The notes under the pieces were generated by a model. The model did no database searches and was not told the DNA's origin. It was given only the letters and a program-made list of their open reading frames with translations. Source: a virus. Taken from it: a DNA stretch of 64,000 bases. Below, piece by piece: positions 26,803 to 35,670 of this stretch. Location: positions 1-64,000 of the IMG/VR virus record IMGVR_UViG_3300036832_000367; one strand, written 5' to 3'. Made by a program: the position numbers and the translations under genes. Each line of letters begins with the position of its first letter. Position 1 is the first letter of the stretch.

Positions 26803-27209
26803 GGCCAGCAAGGCTGTCGGACATTCCGGGTCTGGTGGCGCTGTTCGAAAAGCAGCACTCGGAGATGGGCTGCCCGTGGCCGATTGACAATAAAACAAAA
26901 CTCACCAGCACATTCCATCTGGCGATTGCCTCGCCCGAGGACTGGCTATGCTTGACGGGCGACGAATCCTTATTGCTGGCAACATGCTTCGAAAGCCCGC
27001 TAGGCGCTGGCAAGGTGGCGGTGGAATTGTGCATGTGTGCAGCGCCGGGGAAATTAGACGACATGATCGAGCGCTATGAAGACTGGGCTAAGCTGAAGGG
27101 ATGCAAAATCGCGTCGCTTGGGTGCGACCGGAGATTCACAACGTTCCAGCGTCTCTATCGCCGATATGGCTATACTCCCGCCGAGATGACAACCAGCAAG
27201 GCGCTGTAA
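26799..27209 (+). CDS. GNAT-like acetyltransferase in the tail module
   Basis: A 136-aa protein starting at 26799 (ATGA overlap). MRPARLSDIPGLVALFEKQH is a typical GNAT N-terminus, and FTTFQRLYRRYGYTPAEMTT resembles the end of a GNAT domain. The acetyl-CoA loop is weak (around LDDMIERYEDWAKLKGC). In many related phages a similar gene sits where a NlpC/P60 peptidase is found in others. The target is unknown. Confidence 0.65.
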   Translation: MRPARLSDIPGLVALFEKQHSEMGCPWPIDNKTKLTSTFHLAIASPEDWLCLTGDESLLLATCFESPLGAGKVAVELCMCAAPGKLDDMIERYEDWAKLKGCKIASLGCDRRFTTFQRLYRRYGYTPAEMTTSKAL

Positions 27210-30140
27210 ATGCCTATCTTCAGCCTCATCGCGTCGGCCCTTGCTGCCACGGAGTTCTTTACGACGCTCGGCATCGGCGCTTCCACGATCAGCGGCGTGC
27301 TACTCGGCGCGACTGCCATCGGGCTGAATTATGTGCTTCAGTCGTTATCGCAGAACAGCACGGCGCAACCAGACAATGTCGGCGTCCAGTTAAGCCTTCA
27401 GGCTGGCGGTGATCTGCCGCGCACGTTCGGTCTGGGGTATCACGTCACATCCGGTTCGCTGGTTTACGCCAATACATGGGGCACCTTAGGGGAAACGCCG
27501 AACGCCTTTTTGACCCAAGTCATCGCGTTGTCGGACTTGCCGGGCGAGCAACTGGTCGGCCTCTGGGTCAACGGCGAACTGGTTACGATCGACACCTCGA
27601 TCACCTATCCCGGCGGCCATCCGGTTATTCAATACCGGGTCGCCGGAGCAGATTACCTGTTCATCAAGTATTACGACGGGACGCAGAGCACCGCCGACTC
27701 AATGCTGACCGGCTCGGTGTCGTCGGCGGCGAGGCCCTATCAATCGACGCGGGTTGGCACCGGGGTCTGCTACGTGATCTGCACATCGCTGGTTAACGAC
27801 AAGCTGTTTACCGGCATCCCGACTTTTAAGTTCGAGCTATCCGGCCTGAAGCTTTACGACCCGACGCGAGACACCAGCGCGGGAGGATCGGGCACTCACG
27901 ACTATTCCAACCCGGCGACATGGGGCGGCGACGGCGATCAATTTCCCGCCGTGCAAATCTACAATCTGCTGCGCGGCATCAGATACAACGGCGCTTGGGT
28001 CTGCGGCCTGCAAAACATGAGCGCAGCGCGGCTGCCGTCCGCCAACTGGCGGGCGCAGATCGACAAGTGCCGGGCGACGATCACAGGGGAAAGCGGCTTA
28101 GAGCCCACCTATCGCAGCGGCGCGCAGGTCGGTTTCGACGCGCAGCCAGCCAACGCGGTGGAGGCCTTTTTGACTGCCTGCCAAGGCAGGCTTTGTGAGA
28201 TCGGCGGCTTTTACAAGCTATATGTCGGCGCGCCAGATTCGTCGGCGTTTGTCTGGACCGATGCAGACTTGCTGTCGACCGAGGAACAGGAGTTCCGCCC
28301 GTTCTTCAGTTTGTCTAACAGCGTCAACGGAATTCAAGGCAGCTATCCAGATCCCGCGCAAGGCTGGGAAATGGTGACTGCCCCGGCGCTGTACCGAACC
28401 GATCTTGAAGTCATCGATGGCAATCGCCGTTTGATGGCCAATCCGACGTTCGATTGCGTTCCGTACCGCGCTCAAGTGCAGCGCTTGCAAAAATCCGGCA
28501 TTGATGAAGCGGTGCGCGCACGCACGCACACCATTGTATTTCCGCCGTCCTATTGGGTTATCGAGCCCGGTGACATCGGGTCATGGACGTCGGTCAGGAA
28601 TGGGTATTCCAACAAATTATTTCGGGTCGACGCCGTCACAGACAAGGCCAATCTGGACGTCATCGCCAACGTCACCGAAGTCGATCCGTCTGATTATAGT
28701 TGGAATCACCCGATTGATTTCCAAAGCGTCACCATCGGCCCGAACGTTTTCCCGCGTCCTCCGGCGCAGGGCGTCAAGGACTGGGCGGCGACCGGCACCT
28801 ACCTGATCGACGGCAATGGCATCACGCGCCGTCCGGCCATTCGCATTACGTGGGATGGTACGCTGCCGGGCATCATCGGCATTCAATACGAAATTAGACT
28901 TAACCTCGATCTATCAGACGTGGCGAAAGGGCGCTCTGATCAATACGAGGCTGGCGCGCTGATCATCACTCAAGGCCTTGTCGGTCTCACTACTTACCAA
29001 ATTCGCGGGCAATACATTCCGTCTTCGCCGCGCGACATGCTGTGGTCGGCATGGATCACGGTCGTCACGCCGGACGTGACGCTGTCGATTGCGGATTTTG
29101 ACGCGGCGCTAAAGGCGCAGGTGACTACCATCACCGACGCGATGAACGACAAAATCGATTTCCTTACCCAGCAAATTGCGTCGCTGGCGTCCAACGACAT
29201 GGCGACGAATTGGTTAGACAAGAAAATAGTTAGGGATGAGGTTGCCGCTGTCGCTGGCAAGGCTAGTGCTTCAATTTTGGAAGTGAAGACTGCGCAGGTT
29301 AGTTCAAATGCCGCTTTTGCTTCATATCAATTAACCGTCTCTGCAAGCATAGATTCTGTACATTCCAGCGTCACCACCAACGCGACAGCGATCGCGGAGT
29401 TGAACGGGTTCGCTGCCGCCGAGTACGCCGTTACGCTCGACGTCAACGGCTATGCGTCCGGCTTTAATTTGTTGAATGGCGGACCCGGATTTTCAACTTT
29501 CACGATCGTTGCCGACAAGTTTCAAATTCAATTGCCGGGATATAACGGCAGTGCACCTTATGCGTTTTTCACCACGGGCACTGTCAACGGCACACCGTCT
29601 GTCGGCATCAACGGCAATATGTACTTGGACGGTACATTGTTTGCGCGCAGCATCGTCGCTGGCGACATCACGTCTGTTCAGATTGCGGCGCAAACAATCA
29701 CATCGGCATCAGGTGTGATTGGCAATCTAGGCGTGAAGACGCTGAGCATCGCCGATAACGCTGTCACGGTTCCGGTTGTTCAAACTCTTTCTAGTTCTAT
29801 ACTTGCTACCAGTGTCATCACCGTTAACACCGTCACGTTGGCGGTTGATACTACCGGTCTGCCGGTTAACACGCCGATCTCGGTCATCGCGTCTTGGGTT
29901 GGGTCTGTAGGCCATAGCTCAGGTGCCGATACTACGTCTGCGGCGATGGACATCAATGGCACGACTGCGGCCAGTATAACGAGCATCAATTCGTCGGACT
30001 ATTTTCTCGGCCTTTGCGGGTCTGTTTCTTTCCTGTCTAACAACAGCGTTCAGAACATTACAGTCAACGTGAATTATTCGTCGAACAACACCGCAGTTCT
30101 GGTGAATCGAACTCTGTGGGCCATGGCTGCAAAACGATGA
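27210..30140 (+). CDS. Tail tip attachment (host-specificity J-like) protein
   Basis: A 976-aa protein. Residues 5-45 are hydrophobic (LIASALAATEFFTTLGIGAS and on), as in J-like central tip proteins. Residues 90-560 form the hub-like part, with ATWGGDGDQFPAVQIYNLLR, YRAQVQRLQKSGIDEA and WVIEPGDIGSW. Residues 610-700 are fibronectin-like, 710-790 a helical stretch, and 800-976 beta-rich tip modules (SVGINGNMYLDGTLFARSIV). It would form the central tip contacting the host. Confidence 0.85.
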   Translation: MPIFSLIASALAATEFFTTLGIGASTISGVLLGATAIGLNYVLQSLSQNSTAQPDNVGVQLSLQAGGDLPRTFGLGYHVTSGSLVYANTWGTLGETPNAFLTQVIALSDLPGEQLVGLWVNGELVTIDTSITYPGGHPVIQYRVAGADYLFIKYYDGTQSTADSMLTGSVSSAARPYQSTRVGTGVCYVICTSLVNDKLFTGIPTFKFELSGLKLYDPTRDTSAGGSGTHDYSNPATWGGDGDQFPAVQIYNLLRGIRYNGAWVCGLQNMSAARLPSANWRAQIDKCRATITGESGLEPTYRSGAQVGFDAQPANAVEAFLTACQGRLCEIGGFYKLYVGAPDSSAFVWTDADLLSTEEQEFRPFFSLSNSVNGIQGSYPDPAQGWEMVTAPALYRTDLEVIDGNRRLMANPTFDCVPYRAQVQRLQKSGIDEAVRARTHTIVFPPSYWVIEPGDIGSWTSVRNGYSNKLFRVDAVTDKANLDVIANVTEVDPSDYSWNHPIDFQSVTIGPNVFPRPPAQGVKDWAATGTYLIDGNGITRRPAIRITWDGTLPGIIGIQYEIRLNLDLSDVAKGRSDQYEAGALIITQGLVGLTTYQIRGQYIPSSPRDMLWSAWITVVTPDVTLSIADFDAALKAQVTTITDAMNDKIDFLTQQIASLASNDMATNWLDKKIVRDEVAAVAGKASASILEVKTAQVSSNAAFASYQLTVSASIDSVHSSVTTNATAIAELNGFAAAEYAVTLDVNGYASGFNLLNGGPGFSTFTIVADKFQIQLPGYNGSAPYAFFTTGTVNGTPSVGINGNMYLDGTLFARSIVAGDITSVQIAAQTITSASGVIGNLGVKTLSIADNAVTVPVVQTLSSSILATSVITVNTVTLAVDTTGLPVNTPISVIASWVGSVGHSSGADTTSAAMDINGTTAASITSINSSDYFLGLCGSVSFLSNNSVQNITVNVNYSSNNTAVLVNRTLWAMAAKR

Positions 30141-30589
30141 TCAATATTTACTATAGACCGGACGATGGCGAGATTTTTGGATGGTCAACCGGCAGCGTCG
30201 ATGCCGCCGCGCCTGACGGATTGAGCCTGATTGCTTTCGATGTAGATGAGCTAGACGGGCCACCTAATTCCAAGACGCAGAAGATTGACGGCGGAAAGCT
30301 GGTCGAGAAAAACGCTGCGGAGAAAGCCAGAGCGTTAATTCCTACCGAGACCGAAATCAGGCAAGCGGTCTATGCCGCGCTATCGGCAAGCGATCACCTG
30401 ATGCTGCCAGACCGCGACGACATTTCGGAAGAAACTCGGGCGGCGTGGGTCAAGTATCGCAAGGCGCTGCGCGGCTTGTCGAAGGGTAGTCCAAGTCCAA
30501 CGGTGTCGGACATGATCGCAAACTTTCCCGTGCAGCCGGACGGCACCGATCCGATCGCAGATTGGCGGAAGCGCAGCAACGAAGGATAA
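30137..30589 (+). CDS. Phage tail assembly / fibre chaperone-like protein
   Basis: A 150-aa protein starting at the ATG that overlaps the J-like stop. The C-terminal half (AVYAALSASDHLMLPDRDDI, TRAAWVKYRKALRGL) matches the phage tail assembly chaperone pattern (PF16778-like: residues around SDxxMLPDR and YRxALR). It lies between the tip protein and the second fibre and may help fold that fibre. Confidence 0.7.
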   Translation: MINIYYRPDDGEIFGWSTGSVDAAAPDGLSLIAFDVDELDGPPNSKTQKIDGGKLVEKNAAEKARALIPTETEIRQAVYAALSASDHLMLPDRDDISEETRAAWVKYRKALRGLSKGSPSPTVSDMIANFPVQPDGTDPIADWRKRSNEG

Positions 30590-30592
30590 AAC

Positions 30593-32521
30593 ATGACCGC
30601 CCTTGCATCTTATTCCATCGGCACCGTCAGCATAGCTGCCGGAGGTACGACGGCAACAGGCAGCGGAACGCTATGGAGTGGCGTTAACGCCCGGCCCGGT
30701 GACATCCTGCAAGTCGGTAATTTTCAAACCGTCATCAGCGACGTTACTGACGCGACGCATTTAGTGATTCCGCCATGGGGCGGCGGCGCTGTTTCCGGTG
30801 CCGCCTATACGATTTGGCAAACGTCACCGATGCGCTTCGCGGGCGCGCAGGCGATGGCGGACGTGTCGGCGCTGATAACGCAATTGAATAACAGCGGCGT
30901 TTTGATTGGAGCCAACAATGCTTTCACCGGCAACAATTTCTTTGCCGGGAATGTGACAATTGGCAGCACTGTCAATCAAACGGGCAACAAGCTTGAAGTG
31001 GACGGCACTACTGCGGCCGGAGGCTCAATCTTCGCCGCAAGATGGGACGCGGGTTCAACTGGTAGCGTCGCCAACATCCAAGCAAAAAGTCGCAGCGGTG
31101 TAATCGGTACGCAAACCATCGTGCAGAACGGCGACGCACTTGCGTTGTGGGATGGACAAGGCAGCGACGGAGTTGCGTTCAAATCAGCAGCGCAGATTTT
31201 AGTGCATGTCGATGGCGTCCCCGGCACCAGCGATATGCCCGGACGTCTATCGATATGGACGACTCCGGATGGCACAGTCACACCCGTCGAGCGCCTTAGA
31301 GTAAGCAACTCAGGCGCGGTTGCCATAAATCTAGTGGGCTCGCTCAACAACGCGGGCGGCACCTTACTGAACATCCACAACACGGACGGCGTTAGCGGGA
31401 CCGGCTGGATTTCCTGTTACCAGCAAAGCAACGACGCCAGCCACAGCTACATCGTGATGCGCAAATCGCGCGGCATCACGGTCGGCAGCAACGCCATTGT
31501 GGTGAACGGGGACGGTCTGGGCGAGCTTGCTTGGGATGGCGACATGGGTTCTGGCTTCCTTAACGCCGTTCTTCTGACCGCCGAAGTGGATACCGTTCCG
31601 ACCCTTGGCCAGCGCGTCGCCGGTCGGATGCTTTTTAAAACCTCAGTCGTCAATGGCTCTGTCACTGAGCGGATGCGGATCGATTCGACCGGGCAAATAA
31701 TTGCCAACAGGATAGGCTCTACCGCAATTGGCTCCGGCTCCTTCTTCACCGCCTATAGTGTTGACGGCTCCAACAATCCTGCGTTCTTTCTCGGGGTTCA
31801 ACAGAGCAATGATAACACCGGCGGCTTCATTCAATTAAACAAGTCGAGAAATACCACGGTCGGTGCTCATACCATCGTACAGCTCAACGACGTTTTAGGT
31901 ATCGTTGGCTTTGGTGGTTCTGATGGCGCTAACATGAGAACCCCTGCGTTCATCCAAGTCAATGTGGACGGCACTCCGACATCAGGGCAAAAGCTTCCGG
32001 GACGTGTCGGTATCTTCACTGGGGCAGTCAATGCTAATGCTATTGAGCAGATGCGTATCGACCATACTGGCGCAGTATTCTTTCCATCTGTCTTAACTAC
32101 AGGCAGCGCCGCCAACGCCTTCATCAACAATGGTTCCACCCCAGCGAATCAATTGCTGCGGTCGACATCATCGCTGCGCTACAAGAAGGACGTTGCGCCG
32201 ATTCCGCAGGAACGATTGGGCGCGCTCAGGTCGATACGCGGCATCGAGTTTACTTCGACATCGGAAGCCGACGATCCCAACATCAGGATGCTCGGCTATG
32301 CCGCCGAGGACGTGGCAAGGATAGACCCGGCGCTGGTGCATTGGGGCTACAGCGACGATGACTACATCGAAGAAGAATTAGACGGGCCGGGCGTCGCGCA
32401 GATCATCCGCACCCTGAAAGATGGCGCGGTCAAGGTTCCTGACGGCGTTCAATATGAACGGGTGCTGCTGGCAAAGATCGAAGACCTCGAACAGCGCGTG
32501 GAAGAATTGGAGAACAGGTAA
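30593..32521 (+). CDS. Second tail fibre with S74 intramolecular chaperone
   Basis: A 642-aa fibre with GAAGGATAAAAC upstream. Residues 1-75 form an attachment domain (YSIGTVSIAAGGTTATGSGT, NARPGDILQVGNFQTVISDV). Residues 110-520 hold shaft and receptor modules, and the last 110 residues a peptidase S74 domain opening with SSLRYKKDV and ending in a coiled coil. From about residue 240 onward it is paralogous to the fibre at 2926-5604; several phrases are near-identical (for example ERMRIDSTGQIIAN). The N-terminal domains differ, so the two are probably mounted at different places. Confidence 0.9.
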   Translation: MTALASYSIGTVSIAAGGTTATGSGTLWSGVNARPGDILQVGNFQTVISDVTDATHLVIPPWGGGAVSGAAYTIWQTSPMRFAGAQAMADVSALITQLNNSGVLIGANNAFTGNNFFAGNVTIGSTVNQTGNKLEVDGTTAAGGSIFAARWDAGSTGSVANIQAKSRSGVIGTQTIVQNGDALALWDGQGSDGVAFKSAAQILVHVDGVPGTSDMPGRLSIWTTPDGTVTPVERLRVSNSGAVAINLVGSLNNAGGTLLNIHNTDGVSGTGWISCYQQSNDASHSYIVMRKSRGITVGSNAIVVNGDGLGELAWDGDMGSGFLNAVLLTAEVDTVPTLGQRVAGRMLFKTSVVNGSVTERMRIDSTGQIIANRIGSTAIGSGSFFTAYSVDGSNNPAFFLGVQQSNDNTGGFIQLNKSRNTTVGAHTIVQLNDVLGIVGFGGSDGANMRTPAFIQVNVDGTPTSGQKLPGRVGIFTGAVNANAIEQMRIDHTGAVFFPSVLTTGSAANAFINNGSTPANQLLRSTSSLRYKKDVAPIPQERLGALRSIRGIEFTSTSEADDPNIRMLGYAAEDVARIDPALVHWGYSDDDYIEEELDGPGVAQIIRTLKDGAVKVPDGVQYERVLLAKIEDLEQRVEELENR

Positions 32522-32718
32522 TGGAACAGAAGCTTAAGCTAGAATTCTCTCCACAGATGATGAATGTGATATCCGAGGCATTGATGGAGATGCCATTCAG
32601 GATAGCGGCTCCGGTGATCGCTGAAATTCAGCGCCAGCTTGGCGAGAACAATGCGGCGCGGGTTGCGGAGTTCAACAAGACGAATGGCAGCAAGCCAGCA
32701 GAGGACACAGTTCAATGA
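32521..32718 (+). CDS. Small hypothetical protein
   Basis: A 65-aa helical protein whose ATG overlaps the fibre stop (TAATG). It starts MEQKLKLEFSPQMMNVISEA and has a Gln/Glu-rich middle. The next gene overlaps its end by ATGA. Function unknown; coupled to the fibre and endolysin. Confidence 0.7.
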   Translation: MEQKLKLEFSPQMMNVISEALMEMPFRIAAPVIAEIQRQLGENNAARVAEFNKTNGSKPAEDTVQ

Positions 32719-34055
32719 ACGTCGTGATCTCATCCGGCCACGGCCTTTATGTGCGCGGCGCGAGCGGACCAGAACCGTGGGGGCTCGACGAGGTCGACGA
32801 GGCGCGGAGCGTGGTCGAGCGGGTAGCCGAACATCTACGGCAGGCAGGCGTCCAAGTGACTACGTTTCACGACGACGTCAGCCGTGACCAGAATGCAAAT
32901 TTGCATACCATCGTCGATTTCCATAACAGCAAAAAGCGCGACCTTGATTGCAGCGTGCACTTCAATGCCTATGAAGTTTGCGACAAGCCGATGGGGACCG
33001 AGTGTCTTTATGTCAGTCAAAGCGATCTCGCGAGCGATGTCAGTGAGTCGATTGCCCTTGCGGGCGACCTGTTGGATCGCGGAGCCAAACAGCGCACCGA
33101 TCTGTTCTTTCTAAACAATACGACAGAACCGGCGATTTTGATCGAGGTGTGTTTCGTCGACAGCGCGGTTGATTGCGGATGCTATCTGGAAAATTTTGAC
33201 GACATTTGCCTCGCTATTGCGGAGACGATCGGCGGAGTGGAGATCGGCAAACCGGGACAACCGGAAGCGCCGGTCTCTCCGGTCTTGCCGCCGCCGTTCG
33301 ATGCGCAAACCTATGACGTGATTTGCCAGATCGCGATGGAAGCCCCGGTGGCCGATTACGACTGGAACGATCGCGGGCAAGCGCCGCCCGGCTACGTCAT
33401 GGGCATGGCGCTGGCGTGGGCTCAACTGGTCGAGCGCTATTATCTGCGGGACTCGGCGGTGCTCGAAATGTCCAAGCCGGACACCGAAGACCCGGATCAC
33501 GACGCGCTGTCATGGTACGCCGACGAGTTCAAGGCGCTCGGAATGTCGAACGATGACTCTGGCATCGATACGCTGCGGCACCTGATGGTGCTGATGCTCG
33601 GACTCGGGATGCGCGAAAGCAGCGGCCAGCACTGTGTCGGTCGCGACACGACCGCCCAGAACACCAGCAGCGACACCGCAGAGGCCGGGCTGTTTCAGAC
33701 AAGCTGGAACATCAGTTCGTGCTCGGACGAGGTCGAAAAATTGTTTGAGATGTGGGCACCGTCCCTCGACGCCAAGAATGGGTTTCCGCAATGCTACCTG
33801 AACGCATTCGCCGAGGGCGTGTCGTGCGACAGTTCGGACTGGGATAGTTACGGCAGCGGCCAAGGTCTCAATTATCAGGATTTGAGCAAGCGGTGTCCGC
33901 CGTTCCACATCGACGTCACCGCGATTGGTCTGCGAAATCTGCGCCAGCATTGGGGTCCGATCAACCGCAAGGAAGTCGAGTTGCTGCCCGAGGCGGACAT
34001 CATGTTTTTCACGATACAGGAGCAGATGGCTCCGCAGAGGGGGAAGGGAGTCTAG
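32715..34055 (+). CDS. Two-domain endolysin: amidase plus lysozyme-like domain
   Basis: A 446-aa lysis enzyme. Residues 1-175 are an Amidase_3 domain with expected zinc ligands His9 (SSGHG), Glu29 (DEVDEAR) and His82 (VHFNA) and the catalytic Glu144 (ILIEVCF). After a Pro-rich linker (178-196), residues 197-430 are distinct: GLGMRESSG (Glu301) followed by TAEAGLFQTSW (322-331) is the arrangement seen in lytic transglycosylases of the SLT/GH23 type, with the Glu as acid. If so it cuts both peptide and glycan bonds of peptidoglycan. No signal peptide is visible, so it relies on a holin. Confidence 0.85.
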   Translation: MNVVISSGHGLYVRGASGPEPWGLDEVDEARSVVERVAEHLRQAGVQVTTFHDDVSRDQNANLHTIVDFHNSKKRDLDCSVHFNAYEVCDKPMGTECLYVSQSDLASDVSESIALAGDLLDRGAKQRTDLFFLNNTTEPAILIEVCFVDSAVDCGCYLENFDDICLAIAETIGGVEIGKPGQPEAPVSPVLPPPFDAQTYDVICQIAMEAPVADYDWNDRGQAPPGYVMGMALAWAQLVERYYLRDSAVLEMSKPDTEDPDHDALSWYADEFKALGMSNDDSGIDTLRHLMVLMLGLGMRESSGQHCVGRDTTAQNTSSDTAEAGLFQTSWNISSCSDEVEKLFEMWAPSLDAKNGFPQCYLNAFAEGVSCDSSDWDSYGSGQGLNYQDLSKRCPPFHIDVTAIGLRNLRQHWGPINRKEVELLPEADIMFFTIQEQMAPQRGKGV

Positions 34056-34057
34056 CC

Positions 34058-34288
34058 ATGAGCCTACTGATCAGTTTCCTCGATCTTCTGCTCTACATTG
34101 CGATCATCATCCTGATTGCCTTCGGCCTTCGATGGCTGATCACCAGCTTTCTAGGTTGGCAAATCGATGCGGACGTTTACAAGTGGGCGCAGATCGTCGT
34201 CGGCCTACTGATCATCATCGCAATCGTGGTGTGGCTCGCTAGCGTAATGGGGGCAGGCGTCGGCCTGCCGCACTTTTTGGTTCGATAA
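34058..34288 (+). CDS. Holin-like two-membrane-segment protein
   Basis: A 76-aa protein starting two bases after the endolysin stop with GGGAAGGGAG upstream. Two hydrophobic segments (LLISFLDLLLYIAIIILIAF and then IVVGLLIIIAIVVWLASVMG) are separated by about 20 residues with DADVYKW. Size, topology and position directly after the endolysin fit a holin. No family was recognised. Confidence 0.7.
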   Translation: MSLLISFLDLLLYIAIIILIAFGLRWLITSFLGWQIDADVYKWAQIVVGLLIIIAIVVWLASVMGAGVGLPHFLVR

Positions 34289-34354
34289 CGAATCGCGGGT
34301 CGAGAGTCTGCCCCCCGTCCCGCCGGGACCGCCGTCAATCTGTAAGGGCTGCTG

Positions 34355-34444
34355 ATGCTCTCGAACCGCGACATGATTTTGGTGGCCATCGCGGTCGCGA
34401 TGGTGATTCTGGTGGCGCTGGCCGCAAACGCGATCTGGGGCTGA
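34355..34444 (+). CDS. 29-aa single-pass membrane peptide
   Basis: A very short ORF, ATG 34355, with TAAGGGCTG upstream. It reads MLSNRDMILVAIAVAMVILV followed by ALAANAIWG: one membrane helix with charged residues before it. It lies after the holin-like gene and before the terminators, as small lysis helpers (antiholin or spanin parts) often do. No homology is claimed. Confidence 0.45.
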   Translation: MLSNRDMILVAIAVAMVILVALAANAIWG

Positions 34445-34459
34445 TCCCATCGCAAAAAA

Positions 34460-34491
34460 AATGGCCGCCCCGGTTGCCCGGAGCGGCCATT
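34460..34491 (-). terminator. Rho-independent terminator for leftward genes
   Basis: An eight-base outer stem (ATGGCCGC with GCGGCCAT) plus an inner CCGG/CCGG pair. On the leftward strand it is followed by eight U (A-run 34454-34461). It ends transcription coming from the gene at 34546-35070. Confidence 0.85.
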
Positions 34492-34535
34492 CTCGTGTAA
34501 AGAGGTCAGACCCCTAACACTATTGGCTTACTTTT

Positions 34536-34565
34536 GGCCCCGGTCTCAAGCCGGGGTCTTTTTTT
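34536..34565 (+). terminator. Rho-independent terminator for rightward late genes
   Basis: Stem GGCCCCGG with CCGGGGTC (one G-U pair), loop TCTCAAG, then seven T. It ends transcription of the structural and lysis genes and overlaps the 3' end of the convergent gene. Confidence 0.85.
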
Positions 34566-35070
34566 GTGCCTCGCGGATCGCGTCGAGCGCGGCCTTGCCG
34601 GTCAGCGGCATCTTTTTCAGATCGCCTTTCGCCTTCGCCTTCATCTTGGCGATGCGACCGGCCGACTTCCGGCGCTTGATGTCCTGCTGCTCTTGCAGGA
34701 TTTGCTCCGCGACCGGATCGAGCTTCTTGCGTTGCAGGAAGGTCGGGATACCGAGGTCGTCGGTAGTCACTTGCCGCTGCGCTTTCTTGTTCAAAGGCAG
34801 CATGGCGGACAGCGTCGGCACCTGACTTTCAGTCAGATTGTTGGCTGGCGGCTGGAGTCGTTTCGACTCCACGGTGTTCGCCTGTTCGCGCGGACGCCGA
34901 CTTGCGACCATCGCGATGTTAGACGCATTCTTGACGACGCGTTGCCGTTGCCTGTCCAGCTTGCCGATGGCGTTGACGGCTCGGGTGAGTCGTGACTGCC
35001 AGCGTTTCCGCTTGGTGTCGATGACGTCAAGCTGTTGCTCGACGGTCATAGCTTTGGCTTTGTGTGCCAT
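34546..35070 (-). CDS. Basic helical protein, unknown
   Basis: A 174-aa very basic protein. The ATG at 35070 is chosen because AAAGGAC lies at the right distance upstream; a longer frame from 35100 has no such site. It is rich in Lys, Arg and Gln (VIDTKRKRWQSRLTRAVNAI, KKAQRQVTTDD, IKRRKSAGRIAKMKAKAKGD), suggesting nucleic-acid or nucleoprotein binding. It has its own promoter (extended -10 at 35154-35162) and a leader hairpin, so it is expressed apart from the block upstream. Function unknown. Confidence 0.7.
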   Translation of the reverse strand: MAHKAKAMTVEQQLDVIDTKRKRWQSRLTRAVNAIGKLDRQRQRVVKNASNIAMVASRRPREQANTVESKRLQPPANNLTESQVPTLSAMLPLNKKAQRQVTTDDLGIPTFLQRKKLDPVAEQILQEQQDIKRRKSAGRIAKMKAKAKGDLKKMPLTGKAALDAIREAQKKTPA

Positions 35071-35100
35071 GGTGTTTTCGTCCTTTACTATTTCAAACAA

Positions 35101-35123
35101 CGCGACTCCTTGCAGGGGTCGCG
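35101..35123 (-). repeat. Leader hairpin with CTGCAA loop
   Basis: Arms CGCGAC and GTCGCG with an inner CC/GG; on the leftward strand the loop reads CTGCAA. It lies in the leader of the gene at 34546-35070, 30 bases before its start. The loop is shared with the intergenic elements at 46.4-52.9 kb. Confidence 0.6.
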
Positions 35124-35153
35124 AAGATCAGGACCATCCCGACCTTCACAAGC

Positions 35154-35162
35154 ATTATAGCA
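35154..35162 (-). promoter_or_regulatory. Extended -10 promoter for the basic protein
   Basis: On the leftward strand the sequence is TGCTATAAT, a perfect extended -10. No convincing -35 lies upstream, which extended -10 promoters tolerate. Transcription would start about 75 bases before the ATG at 35070. The rest of the 230-base gap (35071-35300) holds only this promoter and the leader hairpin. Confidence 0.6.
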
Positions 35163-35300
35163 AATTGCTCGCTCGCCTGCTGGTTGAATGTAGCAAAGGA
35201 CGGTTGAGCGCGGACTCGTGCGCTGAAATCATTGACGAACAAAGTGCGAAAAATTGTTGAAAGATGCTTTTTCGGTTTTTGATACAACCGGCGGCGTCAA

Positions 35301-35660
35301 TCATAATATCGGCGAAAGACTCAACCCCAAAGCCCCAAGACGCTCCTTCACCTCATTCACACTTTTGCGCCCAACATTCGGCTCCCGCAACAATTCCGAT
35401 TCAGTCAGCGCGCATAGGTCTGCGAAGGTCTTCAGCGGGGCTGGTTCCTTGCGGTAGCCGTCGCCGTCGTTGATATGGCGGTAGTAATTGGCAAATAAGT
35501 TTTGGACACGCATCGACCACCCAACACTACTGAGTGGCTTGGCCAGATTCGCGGTATTCTGTTTCCTCTGTTTGGTGTCTTGATATTTTTGTTCAGTAAT
35601 TATCACTACTGAACCGGCGATCTTTCCACAATGCGGGCAACGAACCGTCTTCGTTATCAT
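35301..35660 (-). CDS. RNA polymerase alpha C-terminal domain-like protein with zinc knuckle
   Basis: A 119-aa protein. Residues 8-11 are CPHC, half of a zinc site. Residues 42-117 align with the bacterial alpha-CTD: PLSSVGWSMRVQNLF corresponds to the first helix and SELLREPNVGRKSVNEVKER to the helix-hairpin-helix. The DNA-contact residues of E. coli alpha (R265, N268, G296, K298, S299, E302) correspond to R51, N54, G97, K99, S100 and E103; C269 is replaced by Leu55. A 12-residue insertion follows the first helix. It may bind promoter UP elements or host factors that normally touch alpha (inference). Confidence 0.8.
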   Translation of the reverse strand: MITKTVRCPHCGKIAGSVVIITEQKYQDTKQRKQNTANLAKPLSSVGWSMRVQNLFANYYRHINDGDGYRKEPAPLKTFADLCALTESELLREPNVGRKSVNEVKERLGALGLSLSPIL

Positions 35661-35670
35661 GCCGCGACAC

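Noticed and set aside
35093-35287. Leftward 64-aa ORF
   Set aside because: It overlaps the promoter and leader hairpin of the basic-protein gene and has no ribosome-binding site.
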